Shown: positions 8,660 through 17,588 of the stretch, in pieces
Position numbering within the stretch: the stretch's first letter is position 1
Layout: every line of letters begins with the position of its first letter
NCBI GenBank assembly: GCA_002794105.1
Contig: PHFL01000070.1
Coordinates: 13,974-77,973 of the forward strand
DNA length: 64,000 nucleotides
Direction: 5' to 3'
From: Candidatus Thermochlorobacter aerophilus
GTDB taxonomy: Bacteria; Bacteroidota; Chlorobiia; Chlorobiales; Thermochlorobacteraceae
Notes under the pieces: model-generated
The model's database searches: none
What the model was told of the DNA's origin: nothing
What the model saw: the letters and a program-made list of their open reading frames with translations, nothing else
Translations under genes and position numbers: made by a program

Positions 8660-11236
8660 ATGGCACTCGTTAAAATTTTTCTACAAGTCAACTTGCGGCA
8701 TGCAACCCAAGAGTGGGGAAAGTTTCTGCTCTCGGTGTTTGGGGTGGCAGTTGGCGTAGCAGTCTTTCTTGCCATTCGCCTCTCGAACTATTCGGCGTTC
8801 AAGTCGTTTGAAGCCACAATCGATAATGTCAATGGCAAAGCGAATGCACAAATCCAATCGCGTAGCGGCGTGCTCTTTTCACAAAGTGTCTTCAAGCAAG
8901 TCTTGGAGCTAAAAGAACGGTTGCCAGCGCTCAAAGCCGCAACGCCTGTAACCGAGCAAATCTCTCGCATCAAAGGCACCGATGAAACCCTCATCATTCT
9001 CGGCATTGATATTTTCTCCGACCGCCACTTCCGCACATATGAAGACCTCGATGGCGCCGATAGCGAAACATTTCTCCGATTTCTGCTGGAGCCAAATACC
9101 ATCATCATCTCACAGCGCTTTGCCGAACGCTATCAGCTCAAAAAAGGTCAAACCGTCGAGCTCTTTGCCGATGGGCTCATGAAGCAAGTCAAAATTATCG
9201 GCATCTTCAAAACCGATAGACCAACAAATGAAGTCGCCAATTCCTTTGCTGTCATGGATATTGAGCAGGCGCAGCGTGCATTTGGCAAAGAAGGTAAGCT
9301 GAATAAAATCGACTTGATACTCGATGACTCGCAAAGTCAAGTGCTGAAAAAATATCTCTCCGAAGTCTTGCCAGAGGATGTGGAAGTGGTTTCAGCAAAA
9401 AATCGCGGTGAGCAAGTCGCCAAAATGCTCTCTGCGTTCGAAATGAACCTTGCGGCACTTGCCTTTATCAGTTTGCTGGTAGCCATGTTTCTCATCTACA
9501 ACACGATTACTACCAATGCGATTCGTCGGCGACGAGAAATTGGCATCTTGCGTGCTTTAGGACTCGGTGCGCTGGAGGTGTTCTCGCTCTTCATCTTGGA
9601 AGCCTTGCTGATTGGCGTATTAGGCAGCGCGCTGGGCGTTGGGCTGGGGATTATGCTGGCGCATTATACGCTGCAAAGCGTGGCAAGCACCATCACAGCG
9701 CTCTACATCTTTGTTGCTGTCAAAGAAGTGCAAATCGATTGGGCGGTTTGTGCCTCGGCATTTGGAATCGGAGTGGTGGCATCGGTGGTGTCGGCGCTGT
9801 ATCCAGCGCTGGAAGTCTATAGGGTGCATCCGCGCGAAGCCTTTCATGTTCAAGCCTTCGAGCAGAAGTTTTCACTGAATTTGCGGCGCATCGTGATAAG
9901 CAGCGTCACGCTGTTGATATTGGGCGTCCTACTGGCGCAGTTGCCCAGTTTGAATGGCAAACCGATTTTCGGCTATGCGTCAGCGGTTTGTGCAATCTTG
10001 GGGTTTGCTTTGCTCTCACCGGAAGTGGTAGTGCTCTTGCGCCGCCTGTTTGAACGCGCAGCAAAGCGGCTCTTCGGCATCGAGGGCAAATTAGCAGCCA
10101 ACAACCTTGCTGAGTCACTTAACCGCACGGCGACAGCCATCAGCGCCTTGATGGTTGCCGTGGCCATGCTAATTGGCATCAGTGTCATGGTCGGCAGTTT
10201 TCGCCAAACGGTGGCATACTGGATTGACCAAACGCTTCGAGCAGATGTGTTCATTGCGCCTGCTGAACGCTTTGCAGTCGGGTCGAATGTGCCAATTGCG
10301 CGAGAGGTGCTCGACTACGTGCGCGCCTTGCCTGAAACCAAAGCCGTAGATGAATTCTCTGCACGCCCGATTACGCTCGATGGCAAGCCAACTGTGCTGT
10401 GCGCCCCAAATTTTGAGACCGTCAGGAATTGCACGCAGTTGCTTTTCCGAAAAGGCAATAGCCACGACATTTTAAGTGAGGTAGTTGCAAACGAACAAAC
10501 AGTAGTCGTGACAGAAGTCTTCGCCAATAAGTTCGGCTACCGTGAAGGCGATTCCCTGACGCTGGTGTCGCCAACAGGAACGCGCAAGTATCGCATTGCT
10601 GGCGTCTACTACGACTATGCGTCCGACCGAGGCTTGATTGCTATGCACCGAGCGCATTTTGAGAAATTTTGGCAGGATAACAAACTCAACAACATCGGCG
10701 TCTACCTGCATGACAAATCGCAGGCGGAGCGTATCGTTGAGCAAATCCGCAAGACCTTTGCTGACCGAGCCCCAATTTTGGTCTACTCAAACTTAGGGCT
10801 GCGCCGCCGTGTGTTAGATGTCTTCGACCAGACCTTTGCCATCACATATGTATTGCAGTTTGTGGCGATGGCAGTTGCAGCGATGGGGGTGATTAGTTCG
10901 CTAATGGCTATCATTTTAGAGCGGCGCCGAGAAATTGGCATCCTGCGCTCAGTAGGTGCAAGTGCAGAGCAAGTGCGAAACATCACGCTCATTGAAGCGG
11001 CGTTGATGGGCGTAATGGCGTCTGTGCTAGGCATTGTGTGCGGCATGGTCTTAGCGTTGATTCTGATTTATGTCATCAACTTGCAGTCATTTGGCTGGAC
11101 GATTCAGGTGCATTTGCCAATAGGTGCCATCCTTAGTGCAGTGCTACTGGTGGTGGCAACAGCTCTGGTGTCAGGATGGATTCCAGCTCGCTATGCCATG
11201 CGTTTGGCTGTGGCTGAACAAGTTCGCTTTGAATGA
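8660..11236 (+). CDS. ABC transporter permease, FtsX/MacB type with two FtsX domains
   Basis: An 858-residue inner-membrane permease. Residues about 15-40 are the first membrane helix, followed by a MacB-type periplasmic domain to about 265. An FtsX helical block follows (AALAFISLLVAMFLIYN, RRREIGILRALG). A second periplasmic region and a second FtsX block (ILERRREIGILRSVG) occupy the C-terminal half. The internally duplicated layout matches permeases of LolCDE/YbbP-type systems that extract lipids or lipoproteins or act mechanically on the envelope. No ATPase gene is adjacent, so its partner must lie elsewhere. ATG at 8660 follows GGAGA closely. The exported substrate is unknown. Confidence 0.88.
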   Translation: MALVKIFLQVNLRHATQEWGKFLLSVFGVAVGVAVFLAIRLSNYSAFKSFEATIDNVNGKANAQIQSRSGVLFSQSVFKQVLELKERLPALKAATPVTEQISRIKGTDETLIILGIDIFSDRHFRTYEDLDGADSETFLRFLLEPNTIIISQRFAERYQLKKGQTVELFADGLMKQVKIIGIFKTDRPTNEVANSFAVMDIEQAQRAFGKEGKLNKIDLILDDSQSQVLKKYLSEVLPEDVEVVSAKNRGEQVAKMLSAFEMNLAALAFISLLVAMFLIYNTITTNAIRRRREIGILRALGLGALEVFSLFILEALLIGVLGSALGVGLGIMLAHYTLQSVASTITALYIFVAVKEVQIDWAVCASAFGIGVVASVVSALYPALEVYRVHPREAFHVQAFEQKFSLNLRRIVISSVTLLILGVLLAQLPSLNGKPIFGYASAVCAILGFALLSPEVVVLLRRLFERAAKRLFGIEGKLAANNLAESLNRTATAISALMVAVAMLIGISVMVGSFRQTVAYWIDQTLRADVFIAPAERFAVGSNVPIAREVLDYVRALPETKAVDEFSARPITLDGKPTVLCAPNFETVRNCTQLLFRKGNSHDILSEVVANEQTVVVTEVFANKFGYREGDSLTLVSPTGTRKYRIAGVYYDYASDRGLIAMHRAHFEKFWQDNKLNNIGVYLHDKSQAERIVEQIRKTFADRAPILVYSNLGLRRRVLDVFDQTFAITYVLQFVAMAVAAMGVISSLMAIILERRREIGILRSVGASAEQVRNITLIEAALMGVMASVLGIVCGMVLALILIYVINLQSFGWTIQVHLPIGAILSAVLLVVATALVSGWIPARYAMRLAVAEQVRFE

Positions 11237-11239
11237 GTG

Positions 11240-11620
11240 CTAAAGCATGCGCCGCCTCTGATACAGCCGAGAAGCCTCGTCAGCAGTCTTCACCAAATTG
11301 GGAATGTTCAAAGGCTTGGTGAAAAATTGGTAAATCAGGCGCTCTTTGAGAAAGGGCTCAACTTTCTCAAAATCCACAAAGCCTGACATCATGATGATAA
11401 AGAGGTCCTTATCCACCGCTCTAAGTTTTCTTGCTAACTCAATGCCATTCATCTCAGGCATTGCATAATCAACAATACACACAGAAACCCGACCTTTATT
11501 TTCCTTGATAAACTCCAAGGCAGGTTTTCCAGCAGAAAACGTGGCAACCTCATGGGTCATGGCAAAAATCTGCTTGAGCGCCTCTAAGAGGTCGACGTTA
11601 TCATCAACAATTACGAGCAT
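11240..11620 (-). CDS. Single-domain response regulator (receiver only)
   Basis: A 126-residue CheY-like receiver starting at ATG 11620 (MLVIVDD). The acidic pocket is at residues 6-7, the phospho-acceptor Asp51 is in CIVDYAMPEMNG, and the switch lysine Lys102 is in FFTKPLN. There is no output domain, so it probably works through protein-protein contact or as a phosphorelay intermediate. A longer in-frame extension upstream would overlap the preceding lipoprotein gene and is rejected. It lies 10 bases after the glycerophosphodiesterase gene, third in a minus-strand unit headed by a sigma54 regulator. No cognate kinase is in the unit. Confidence 0.85.
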   Translation of the reverse strand: MLVIVDDNVDLLEALKQIFAMTHEVATFSAGKPALEFIKENKGRVSVCIVDYAMPEMNGIELARKLRAVDKDLFIIMMSGFVDFEKVEPFLKERLIYQFFTKPLNIPNLVKTADEASRLYQRRRML

Positions 11621-11630
11621 ACAGTTGTGA

Positions 11631-12566
11631 TTAGTTCTTGTTTTTATGAATAGTTGAAGCACTATCTGGGTAATCCGTAATGAGACCATCGACTCCGAGC
11701 TCAAGCAGAGCCTTCATGTCGCTAAGGGTATTGACCGTCCAAGGAATGAGCTTCATGCCACGCTGATGCACCTGAGCAACCAGCTCAGCATTGACGAGGC
11801 GGTAGTACGGACTGTAAATATCTGGTGTGAACCCTAAGCGTTGAAGATTCTCGCTAAGGCTCATGGTGTTTTCGACGAGCAGGGCGAGTGAGAGGGTTGG
11901 ATCGAGTTTGCGCATGGCTTGCAGGGCGCGCACATCAAAAGATTGTACAGTTGTTCGGGCAATCATACCAGCTTGTTGAAGTTCTTTGTAGAGCAGTTGG
12001 GCAAATTCGTCGGGGGCGGGATGAAATTTCCCATCGCCTTCGGGTGTAGATTTGATTTCAATGTTGAATCGCACAGGCTTGAGCTTGTGCTGGAGGCAGT
12101 AAGCGTCGACTTCACGAAAGACATCAGAGAGCAGGGGTTTGGTTGCGGCAATCGGTTGTTGCCTTGGAAAACGAGCATGACCGCGTTTGCCCACATCAAA
12201 GCGCTGAATTTCGCTGTAAGTCATCTCGTAGATGTTGAACTGTTTTTCCGTAGCCGCATCAATAGGAGTGCCATCTGGTGCGGTGCTAATTTCATGCGAA
12301 AACCACGGTTCGTGCGAGACCACGATACGCTTATCTTTTGAGACCACGACATCGCACTCTAAGGTATTAACGCCATACTCCAGCGCCTTGAGAAAGGATG
12401 GAATGGTATTTTCAGGGGCAAGACCGCGTGCGCCGCGATGACCTTGCAAATCAAACTCCTTTAGGTAGGTTGCCTCTGATGTAGGGGGTGAGTGTTGCAT
12501 AACGGCACAGCCCAAAACAAAGGTTAAAGAAATCAGTGTAGAAGAAAAAATCCGCAAAGCTATCAT
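11631..12566 (-). CDS. Glycerophosphodiester phosphodiesterase lipoprotein
   Basis: A 311-residue GDPD-family enzyme hydrolysing glycerophosphodiesters to glycerol-3-phosphate and an alcohol. The N-terminal signal ends in the lipobox LGC (Cys20), indicating an envelope lipoprotein. The TIM-barrel motifs are present: GHRGARGLAPENT from about residue 42, ECD at 70-72 and the catalytic-type His in VVSHEPW near 85. The C-terminal GVDGLITDYPD is typical. It sits between two response-regulator genes with 6-base and 10-base gaps, so it is cotranscribed with them. This suggests that phosphate or phospholipid turnover is under their control. Confidence 0.88.
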   Translation of the reverse strand: MIALRIFSSTLISLTFVLGCAVMQHSPPTSEATYLKEFDLQGHRGARGLAPENTIPSFLKALEYGVNTLECDVVVSKDKRIVVSHEPWFSHEISTAPDGTPIDAATEKQFNIYEMTYSEIQRFDVGKRGHARFPRQQPIAATKPLLSDVFREVDAYCLQHKLKPVRFNIEIKSTPEGDGKFHPAPDEFAQLLYKELQQAGMIARTTVQSFDVRALQAMRKLDPTLSLALLVENTMSLSENLQRLGFTPDIYSPYYRLVNAELVAQVHQRGMKLIPWTVNTLSDMKALLELGVDGLITDYPDSASTIHKNKN

Positions 12567-12572
12567 GAAAAT

Positions 12573-14027
12573 TTAGTTTTGCACATCGCTTTTGGCTTCA
12601 ATACCGAGTCGCTTCATTTGGTAGCGCAAAACATGGCGCTCAATGCCCAAGAGTTTAGCGGCGCGCAGTTGGTTGCCACGTGTCTGCGCCAGTGCGGCTA
12701 AGATATACTCTCGCTCGATACATTCAAGGTGTGCTTTAAGAGAAAAGTTATCAGGAAATTTTATAGCTGACACAGTATCGGCGTAAGTTTCGCCAGCAGG
12801 TAAACCCTCGTGGGCAGGGGGCGAAGTTGATGCAGTTGATGCGGTAGGCGTTTCCACATCAATGGCAAGCCCTAAATGTTCTGGCTGGATTATTCCATCA
12901 CTTGGAGTGATAATTGCGGCGCGTTCGACAACATTCTTCAATTCACGCACATTGCCTTTCCATTTGTAGGAAAGAAGTGCTTTGAGCGCACTGTCGGAAA
13001 ATGTCAAACGCTTGCGCATCGTTTGGGAGAAAAGATTAAGAAAAAAACTGGCTAAGTGTGTAATGTCTTCTGCACGCTCACGCAAGGGCGGTATGACAAT
13101 CGGAAAGACTTGCAAACGATAGTAGAGGTCTTCACGAAACTGACCTTTCTCGATAGCGAGCGCAAGGTCTTTGTTCGTGGCAGCAATGATGCGCACATCC
13201 GTCTTGATTTCTTTCAGACCACCGACACGACGAAAACTTTTGGTCTCCATCACTTTCAAAACCTTTGCCTGCATGGTCAGCGGCATATCGCCAATTTCAT
13301 CTAAGAAAAGCGTGCCCCCATCCGCATATTCAAGCAGACCAATCTTTTTGCTACGTGCATCCGTAAATGCCCCGGGCTCATGACCGAAAAGTTCCGACTC
13401 TAAAAGATTATCTGGAATTGCAGCACAATTGAGCTCGACAAAAGGTTTGGATTTGCGTGCCGATTGCAAGTGAATGAACTGCGCAACATGCTCTTTGCCA
13501 ACACCACTTTCACCAAGAATTAAAACAGTGGTATTGTTGGTCTGCGCCACTTGAGAAGCAAGCTCATAGACTTTGCTCATCTGTGGTGAAGGACAAAGCA
13601 CAAACTCTGACTTGATGGCACGCCTGGCAAAGGTCTCTTGCAAGTAGCGAACCTGATGTTTGAGAGAAATTTTCTCGACAAGTTTTGCAACGGCAAGCTT
13701 TAATGTCTCCAAATCAAAAGGCTTCAGAATGTAATCGGCAGCGCCTTGACGAATCGCCTCAATTGCAGTCGGCACAGAGTTGTAGGCGGTCAGCATCAGA
13801 ACCTGAATACTTTCATCAAATGCTTTGAGTTCAGCCAGCACTTGTAATCCATTCATATCTGGCATCATGAAGTCGAGAATCACAATGTCTGGGGAAAATT
13901 TTTTCACAACACTCAATGCTTCTCGTCCGTTGTGAGACACTTCAACATGGTAGCCTTCCTCGGTGAGGACTTCCTTAACAAACTCGGCAACCGAATACTC
14001 ATCATCGACGACCAAGATGCTTGTCAT
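12573..14027 (-). CDS. Sigma54-dependent response regulator (NtrC family)
   Basis: A 484-residue activator of sigma54 RNA polymerase. The receiver domain has Asp52 as acceptor (LDFMMPD) and a lysine in ILKPFD. The AAA+ domain has Walker A GESGVGKE at 172-179, the sigma54-contact loop as GAFTDA at 219-224, and Walker B GTLFLDE at 238-244. The C-terminus is a Fis-type helix-turn-helix (NQLRAAKLLGIERHVLRYQ). The contact loop is normally GAFTGA, so the fifth position Gly-to-Asp is unusual, although variants exist. It is the first gene of a three-gene minus-strand unit with the phosphodiesterase and the receiver. No histidine kinase is next to it. Confidence 0.93.
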   Translation of the reverse strand: MTSILVVDDEYSVAEFVKEVLTEEGYHVEVSHNGREALSVVKKFSPDIVILDFMMPDMNGLQVLAELKAFDESIQVLMLTAYNSVPTAIEAIRQGAADYILKPFDLETLKLAVAKLVEKISLKHQVRYLQETFARRAIKSEFVLCPSPQMSKVYELASQVAQTNNTTVLILGESGVGKEHVAQFIHLQSARKSKPFVELNCAAIPDNLLESELFGHEPGAFTDARSKKIGLLEYADGGTLFLDEIGDMPLTMQAKVLKVMETKSFRRVGGLKEIKTDVRIIAATNKDLALAIEKGQFREDLYYRLQVFPIVIPPLRERAEDITHLASFFLNLFSQTMRKRLTFSDSALKALLSYKWKGNVRELKNVVERAAIITPSDGIIQPEHLGLAIDVETPTASTASTSPPAHEGLPAGETYADTVSAIKFPDNFSLKAHLECIEREYILAALAQTRGNQLRAAKLLGIERHVLRYQMKRLGIEAKSDVQN

Positions 14028-14075
14028 AGCAGCAGGACTTTATTGTTTTGATGGTGTTAGGTGTTATGCGATTTG

Positions 14076-14148
14076 TGCCCTTGGGCAGAATCGAACTGCC
14101 GACACACGGTTTAGGAAACCGCTGCTCTATCCACTGAGCTACAAGGGC
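14076..14148 (-). tRNA. tRNA-Arg (anticodon CCT)
   Basis: Read on the minus strand, the acceptor stem GCCCTTG (14148-14142) pairs with CAAGGGC (14083-14077), with discriminator A at 14076. The D arm (TAGCTCAGTGGATAGAGCA), a 5-bp anticodon stem with loop TTCCTAA giving anticodon CCT, and the T arm GGCAGTTCGATTCTGCC are all regular. The 73-nt molecule reads AGG codons. CCA is not encoded. It lies 48 bases upstream of the start of the sigma54 regulator gene on the same strand. Confidence 0.95.
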
Positions 14149-14451
14149 GAAGGAACTCTCTCAACACCGCAAGTAAAACCGCTCCGAAATCTACCGTGAA
14201 GAATGCTCCCAGCCATGAATTCTAAACTGAGAACTTAGCAGAAGTCTATGTGCTCAACACCGTGCAATGAATATACACAAAAATGTGCCGTTGCACTATT
14301 TTTGCTCGGCTCGAGAAGACTCCGCTCACAAAACAAACATGCCTTGCACAAATGCTACCCTTGAAACTTTTTCGCGAACCTAAGTGTGTTTTCTGGCGTA
14401 AGGGTCTATGCTGAATATAGCAGTTTAATTTTAACCAAGCGCAATTCTCAA

Positions 14452-15558
14452 ATGTGGCGAACCTTCAGTTTGGGTTCACTGAGCATGGCATTCTTGCTGT
14501 GGATGGTCATCAGCACAGCATGTCAGCAGCGAGAAGCCTTCCAGTATGCCTCACCTGCTTATACACTCGTATTGCCAAAAGACCATGCAGCGCATCGCAA
14601 ATTCCGAACTGAATGGTGGTATTACACTGGACATCTTACTTCAAAAGAAGGGCGCAAATTTGGCTACCAGCTTACCTTTTTCCGTACTGCACTATCGCTG
14701 CAGGATGCAAAGCCAAGCGAAGAAATGGCACAGAAGCATGTTTATTTTGCACACTTTGCCATCACTGATGAAGACAATCGCCAATTCTACTTCAAGGAAA
14801 AGCAGTCGCGCGGAGCATTTGGCGAAGCGAATGCAGAAGAAGATTACTACAAGGTATTCATCGGAAATTGGTCGGTGCAAGATGTGGGCAAATACATGCT
14901 GTTGCAAGCCGAGACCGATTCAATGGAGCTGGTGTTGATTCTCGAGCCACTTAAACAAGCAGTCTTGCACGGCGAAAAGGGCTATTCTCGCAAAGGTGAT
15001 TCACCGCAGAATGCCTCCATGTATTACTCCTACACGCGTCTGAAATCTACAGGCGCACTCACGCTTAACGGTGTGCGCTACACAGTGGAAGGCGAAAGCT
15101 GGAAAGACCATGAATTCGGCACATCGCAATTAGACCAAAATTCTGTGGGCTGGGATTGGTTTTCCATGCAGCTTTCCGATAGCACTGAGCTGATGCTCTA
15201 TACCTTGCGGCAGACGGATGGAAGTGTCGGACGCTTCTCGAGCGGCACATTCGTCGCTGCAGACGGAAGCACACAACACCTGACCAAAGATGAATTCAAC
15301 ATAGAAGTCTTGGCACAATACACTTCCAAAAAGTCTGGAGCGACCTATCCCGCAAAGTGGAACATTAGCGTGCCAAAAATAGGCTTGAAGGTTACGCTGA
15401 CGCCAACTGTGCAAGAGCAGGAGCTTATCACGCAGGAGTCAACACGCATTACATACTGGGAAGGCAGCGTAAGCATTACTGGCACCCGCGAAGGAAAGCC
15501 ATTGACAGGAAAAGGCTATGTGGAACTAACAGGCTATGCTAAGCCTCTTAATCTCTAG
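14452..15558 (+). CDS. CrtC/AttH-like lipocalin-domain lipoprotein (predicted secreted hydrolase)
   Basis: A 368-residue protein of the CrtC/AttH double-lipocalin family (COG5621-like). In this family CrtC hydrates carotenoids, while AttH-type members are secreted proteins of unknown function. I start at ATG 14452 because this gives a signal with lipobox STAC followed by QQREAF; an in-frame GTG at 14386 would only add 22 unlikely residues. The family pattern FRTEWWYYTGHL appears near the mature N-terminus, and ESWKDHEFGTSQL and VGWDWFSMQL mid-protein. The lipoprotein signal argues against a cytoplasmic-membrane carotenoid hydratase, so carotenoid work is only a possibility. It is monocistronic, with repeats downstream. 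Confidence 0.75.
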   Translation: MWRTFSLGSLSMAFLLWMVISTACQQREAFQYASPAYTLVLPKDHAAHRKFRTEWWYYTGHLTSKEGRKFGYQLTFFRTALSLQDAKPSEEMAQKHVYFAHFAITDEDNRQFYFKEKQSRGAFGEANAEEDYYKVFIGNWSVQDVGKYMLLQAETDSMELVLILEPLKQAVLHGEKGYSRKGDSPQNASMYYSYTRLKSTGALTLNGVRYTVEGESWKDHEFGTSQLDQNSVGWDWFSMQLSDSTELMLYTLRQTDGSVGRFSSGTFVAADGSTQHLTKDEFNIEVLAQYTSKKSGATYPAKWNISVPKIGLKVTLTPTVQEQELITQESTRITYWEGSVSITGTREGKPLTGKGYVELTGYAKPLNL

Positions 15559-15620
15559 GTTGTGTCGACCTGAAAAGGATATGACTTGAGCCGATTATGA
15601 CCAGTGTCTTGCAAATGCAC

Positions 15621-15691
15621 TGTCATGCTGAGCGAAGCGTAAGCGAAGTGAAGCATCCATAATGGGTTCCTCGCTCTGGCTCGGAATGACA
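15621..15691. repeat. REP-like palindromic repeat, copy A
   Basis: A 71-bp element bounded by TGTCATGCTGAGCG and its near-complement CGGAATGACA, with the internal signature AAGTGAAGCATCC ... GGTTCCTCGCT. It shares ends and core with copies at 15702, 47087, 47186, 51627 and about 60057. Such TGTCATTCCGAGC-type imperfect palindromes look like REP or MITE elements mobilised in trans. They lie only between genes here. Confidence 0.75.
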
Positions 15692-15701
15692 TCTTCACCC
15701 C

Positions 15702-15759
15702 TGTCATGCTGAACGAAGTGAAGCATCCACAATGGATTCCTCGCTTGCGCTCGGACTAA
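15702..15759. repeat. REP-like palindromic repeat, copy B (right end degenerate)
   Basis: Starts TGTCATGCTGAACG and contains AAGTGAAGCATCCACAATGG and ATTCCTCGCTTGCGCTCGGA, but lacks the terminal AATGACA. It lies 10 bases after copy A in the same orientation, so the pair is a small tandem cluster between the lipocalin-like gene and a methyltransferase gene. The rest of 15559-15831 holds no gene that I can support. Confidence 0.7.
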
Positions 15760-15831
15760 CAAAAGACAAGTGCGGAGCAGTGTGGCAAAACCTACACATT
15801 CATTTGTCAACACGACATAAGCAAAAGAGAT

Positions 15832-16455
15832 ATGCTGGATGATTTGCCCAAAGAAGCATTCTTGCGTCAGGATGAGTCGCCAGATGAGCTGTTTTACAGT
15901 GTGCCTCGCTTTGTAACACACATTGATGAAGGTGCAATTGCCGCCGTCACGCAGCTCTATCGAGAATACTTTCCGCCCAACTCAGTGATTTTGGATTTGA
16001 TGAGCAGTTGGGTAAGCCACCTGCCTGAAGAGGTGCAATACCAGCGCGTGGTAGGTTTGGGAATGAATCGTGAAGAGTTGGCGGCAAACCCACGCCTAAG
16101 CGAATTTGTGGTGCAAAATCTTAATGTAAATCCCATCCTTCCCTTCAAGGATAGCGAATTTGACGGTGCTGGCATCTGCGTCTCAATTGACTACCTGACC
16201 AATCCTGTGGCTGTGCTGCGCGAAGTCGGGCGTGTGCTTAAGCCTGATGCACCGCTGGTGATTACGTTTTCAAACCGATGCTTCCCGACCAAAGCAATTC
16301 TCATTTGGCTCTGCACCAACGATGTACAGCATCAATACTTGGTCAAGTATTTTTTGGAAAAAGCTGGCAACTGGTATCGGATTGAGCTATTGGACCGTAG
16401 CCCAAAGCAGGGCGACCCGCTTTACGCTGTGGTAGCACGCCGATTACCAAGTTGA
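15832..16455 (+). CDS. SAM-dependent methyltransferase-like protein
   Basis: A 207-residue class I methyltransferase-like protein. Motif I is weak and degenerate (VILDLMSSWVSHLP, near 54-67, instead of a glycine-rich loop), but the later signatures LPFKDSEFDGAGICVSIDYL and EVGRVLKPDAPLVITFSNR match the Methyltransf_11 core. The missing glycines may mean poor or altered cofactor binding. It converges on wecB, with 12 bases of overlap between their 3' ends. No operon partner indicates the substrate. Confidence 0.7.
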   Translation: MLDDLPKEAFLRQDESPDELFYSVPRFVTHIDEGAIAAVTQLYREYFPPNSVILDLMSSWVSHLPEEVQYQRVVGLGMNREELAANPRLSEFVVQNLNVNPILPFKDSEFDGAGICVSIDYLTNPVAVLREVGRVLKPDAPLVITFSNRCFPTKAILIWLCTNDVQHQYLVKYFLEKAGNWYRIELLDRSPKQGDPLYAVVARRLPS

Positions 16456-17547
16456 GAAAATTTCGTCAAGGTGCTTGACAATGCGTTCAGCAGTGCGTCC
16501 GTCCCACTTTTCGGGAATTTTGCCTTTCTTTGCTTTCCCAGAAAGTGTGCGCAAAGCGGTTTCACAAACTTCCTTTTCATCGGTACCAACAAGCAAGTTT
16601 GTGCCGACTTCAATAGTAATCGGGCGCTCTGTGTTTTCACGCATGGTCAGGCAAGGGACGCCTAAAACGGTGGTTTCCTCTTGCACTCCACCTGAATCGG
16701 TGATAACCAAAGCCGCCTCTTTCATCAGTTTCAAGAAATCAATGTAGCCCTGCGGTTCAATGAGTTGCAGACCAGAGATGGCTTGGGCTTTTTCAAGAAG
16801 TCCAAATGTTTGCAACATCTTGTGGGTGCGCGGGTGGATAGGAAAAACAATCTTGGATTTTGTAGCAATAGTCTCAAAGATGCGGAGAATTTTTTCAAGA
16901 CTGTCTTTCTCATCCACATTGCTGGGGCGATGTAAAGTAACCAGTGTATAACTCTTAGGCGATAAGCCTAATTGCTCGAGAATCTTTGAGGCATTGGCTT
17001 TCTCGATGTGCGAGACGAGGCAATCAATCATGATATTGCCCACGAAGAAAATTTTTTCGTCGGGCACACCTTCCTTCATGAGGTTATAGACGCCAGAAGG
17101 CTCACTGACAAAAAGCAGGTCGGAGACACTATCGGTAACAATACGGTTGATTTCTTCAGGCATGGTGCGGTCGCCACTGCGCAAGCCGGCTTCAATGTGA
17201 GCAACGGGCACGAGCATTTTTGCCGCAACAATAGAGCATGCCAGCGTAGAGTTGACATCGCCAACGACAATAACCATGTCTGGCACCTCCTTTTGCAAGA
17301 CTTTCTCAAACTCGACCATTATCTTTGCGGTCTGTTCGGCATGAGAGCCAGAGCCGACGCCCAAGTAAATATCGGGTTGTGGAAGTTGAAGTTCCTCAAA
17401 GAAAACTTTGGACATTTTCTCGTCGTAATGCTGACCTGTGTGCAAGATGATTGAGTGATAGCGCTGAGTCTTTTGCAGTTCTCGATGCAGGGGCGCAATT
17501 TTCATAAAGTTGGGTCGCGCGCCAGCAACTAAGATGAGTTTTCGCAA
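16444..17547 (-). CDS. wecB: UDP-N-acetylglucosamine 2-epimerase (non-hydrolysing)
   Basis: A 367-residue GT-B-fold epimerase converting UDP-GlcNAc to UDP-ManNAc for surface polysaccharides. It begins with the family signature KLILVAGARPNFMK, and has LHTGQHYDEKMS, HIEAGLRSGDRTMPEE-IN at about 115-132, and SGGVQEE with the following PCLTMRENTERP near the C-terminus. The start codon is TTG at 17547, chosen because the conserved sequence begins immediately after it. Its start is only 8 bases from the first possible start of the divergent OstA-like gene. It fits the polysaccharide theme of the window's left part. Confidence 0.94.
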   Translation of the reverse strand: MRKLILVAGARPNFMKIAPLHRELQKTQRYHSIILHTGQHYDEKMSKVFFEELQLPQPDIYLGVGSGSHAEQTAKIMVEFEKVLQKEVPDMVIVVGDVNSTLACSIVAAKMLVPVAHIEAGLRSGDRTMPEEINRIVTDSVSDLLFVSEPSGVYNLMKEGVPDEKIFFVGNIMIDCLVSHIEKANASKILEQLGLSPKSYTLVTLHRPSNVDEKDSLEKILRIFETIATKSKIVFPIHPRTHKMLQTFGLLEKAQAISGLQLIEPQGYIDFLKLMKEAALVITDSGGVQEETTVLGVPCLTMRENTERPITIEVGTNLLVGTDEKEVCETALRTLSGKAKKGKIPEKWDGRTAERIVKHLDEIFSTW

Positions 17548-17588
17548 GCTAAAGAATGCGTTTTGCGTTTAACAGAACATACAAGAAA

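Noticed and set aside
15595..15921. 108-codon minus-strand frame
   Set aside because: It reads through two REP copies and into an opposing gene.
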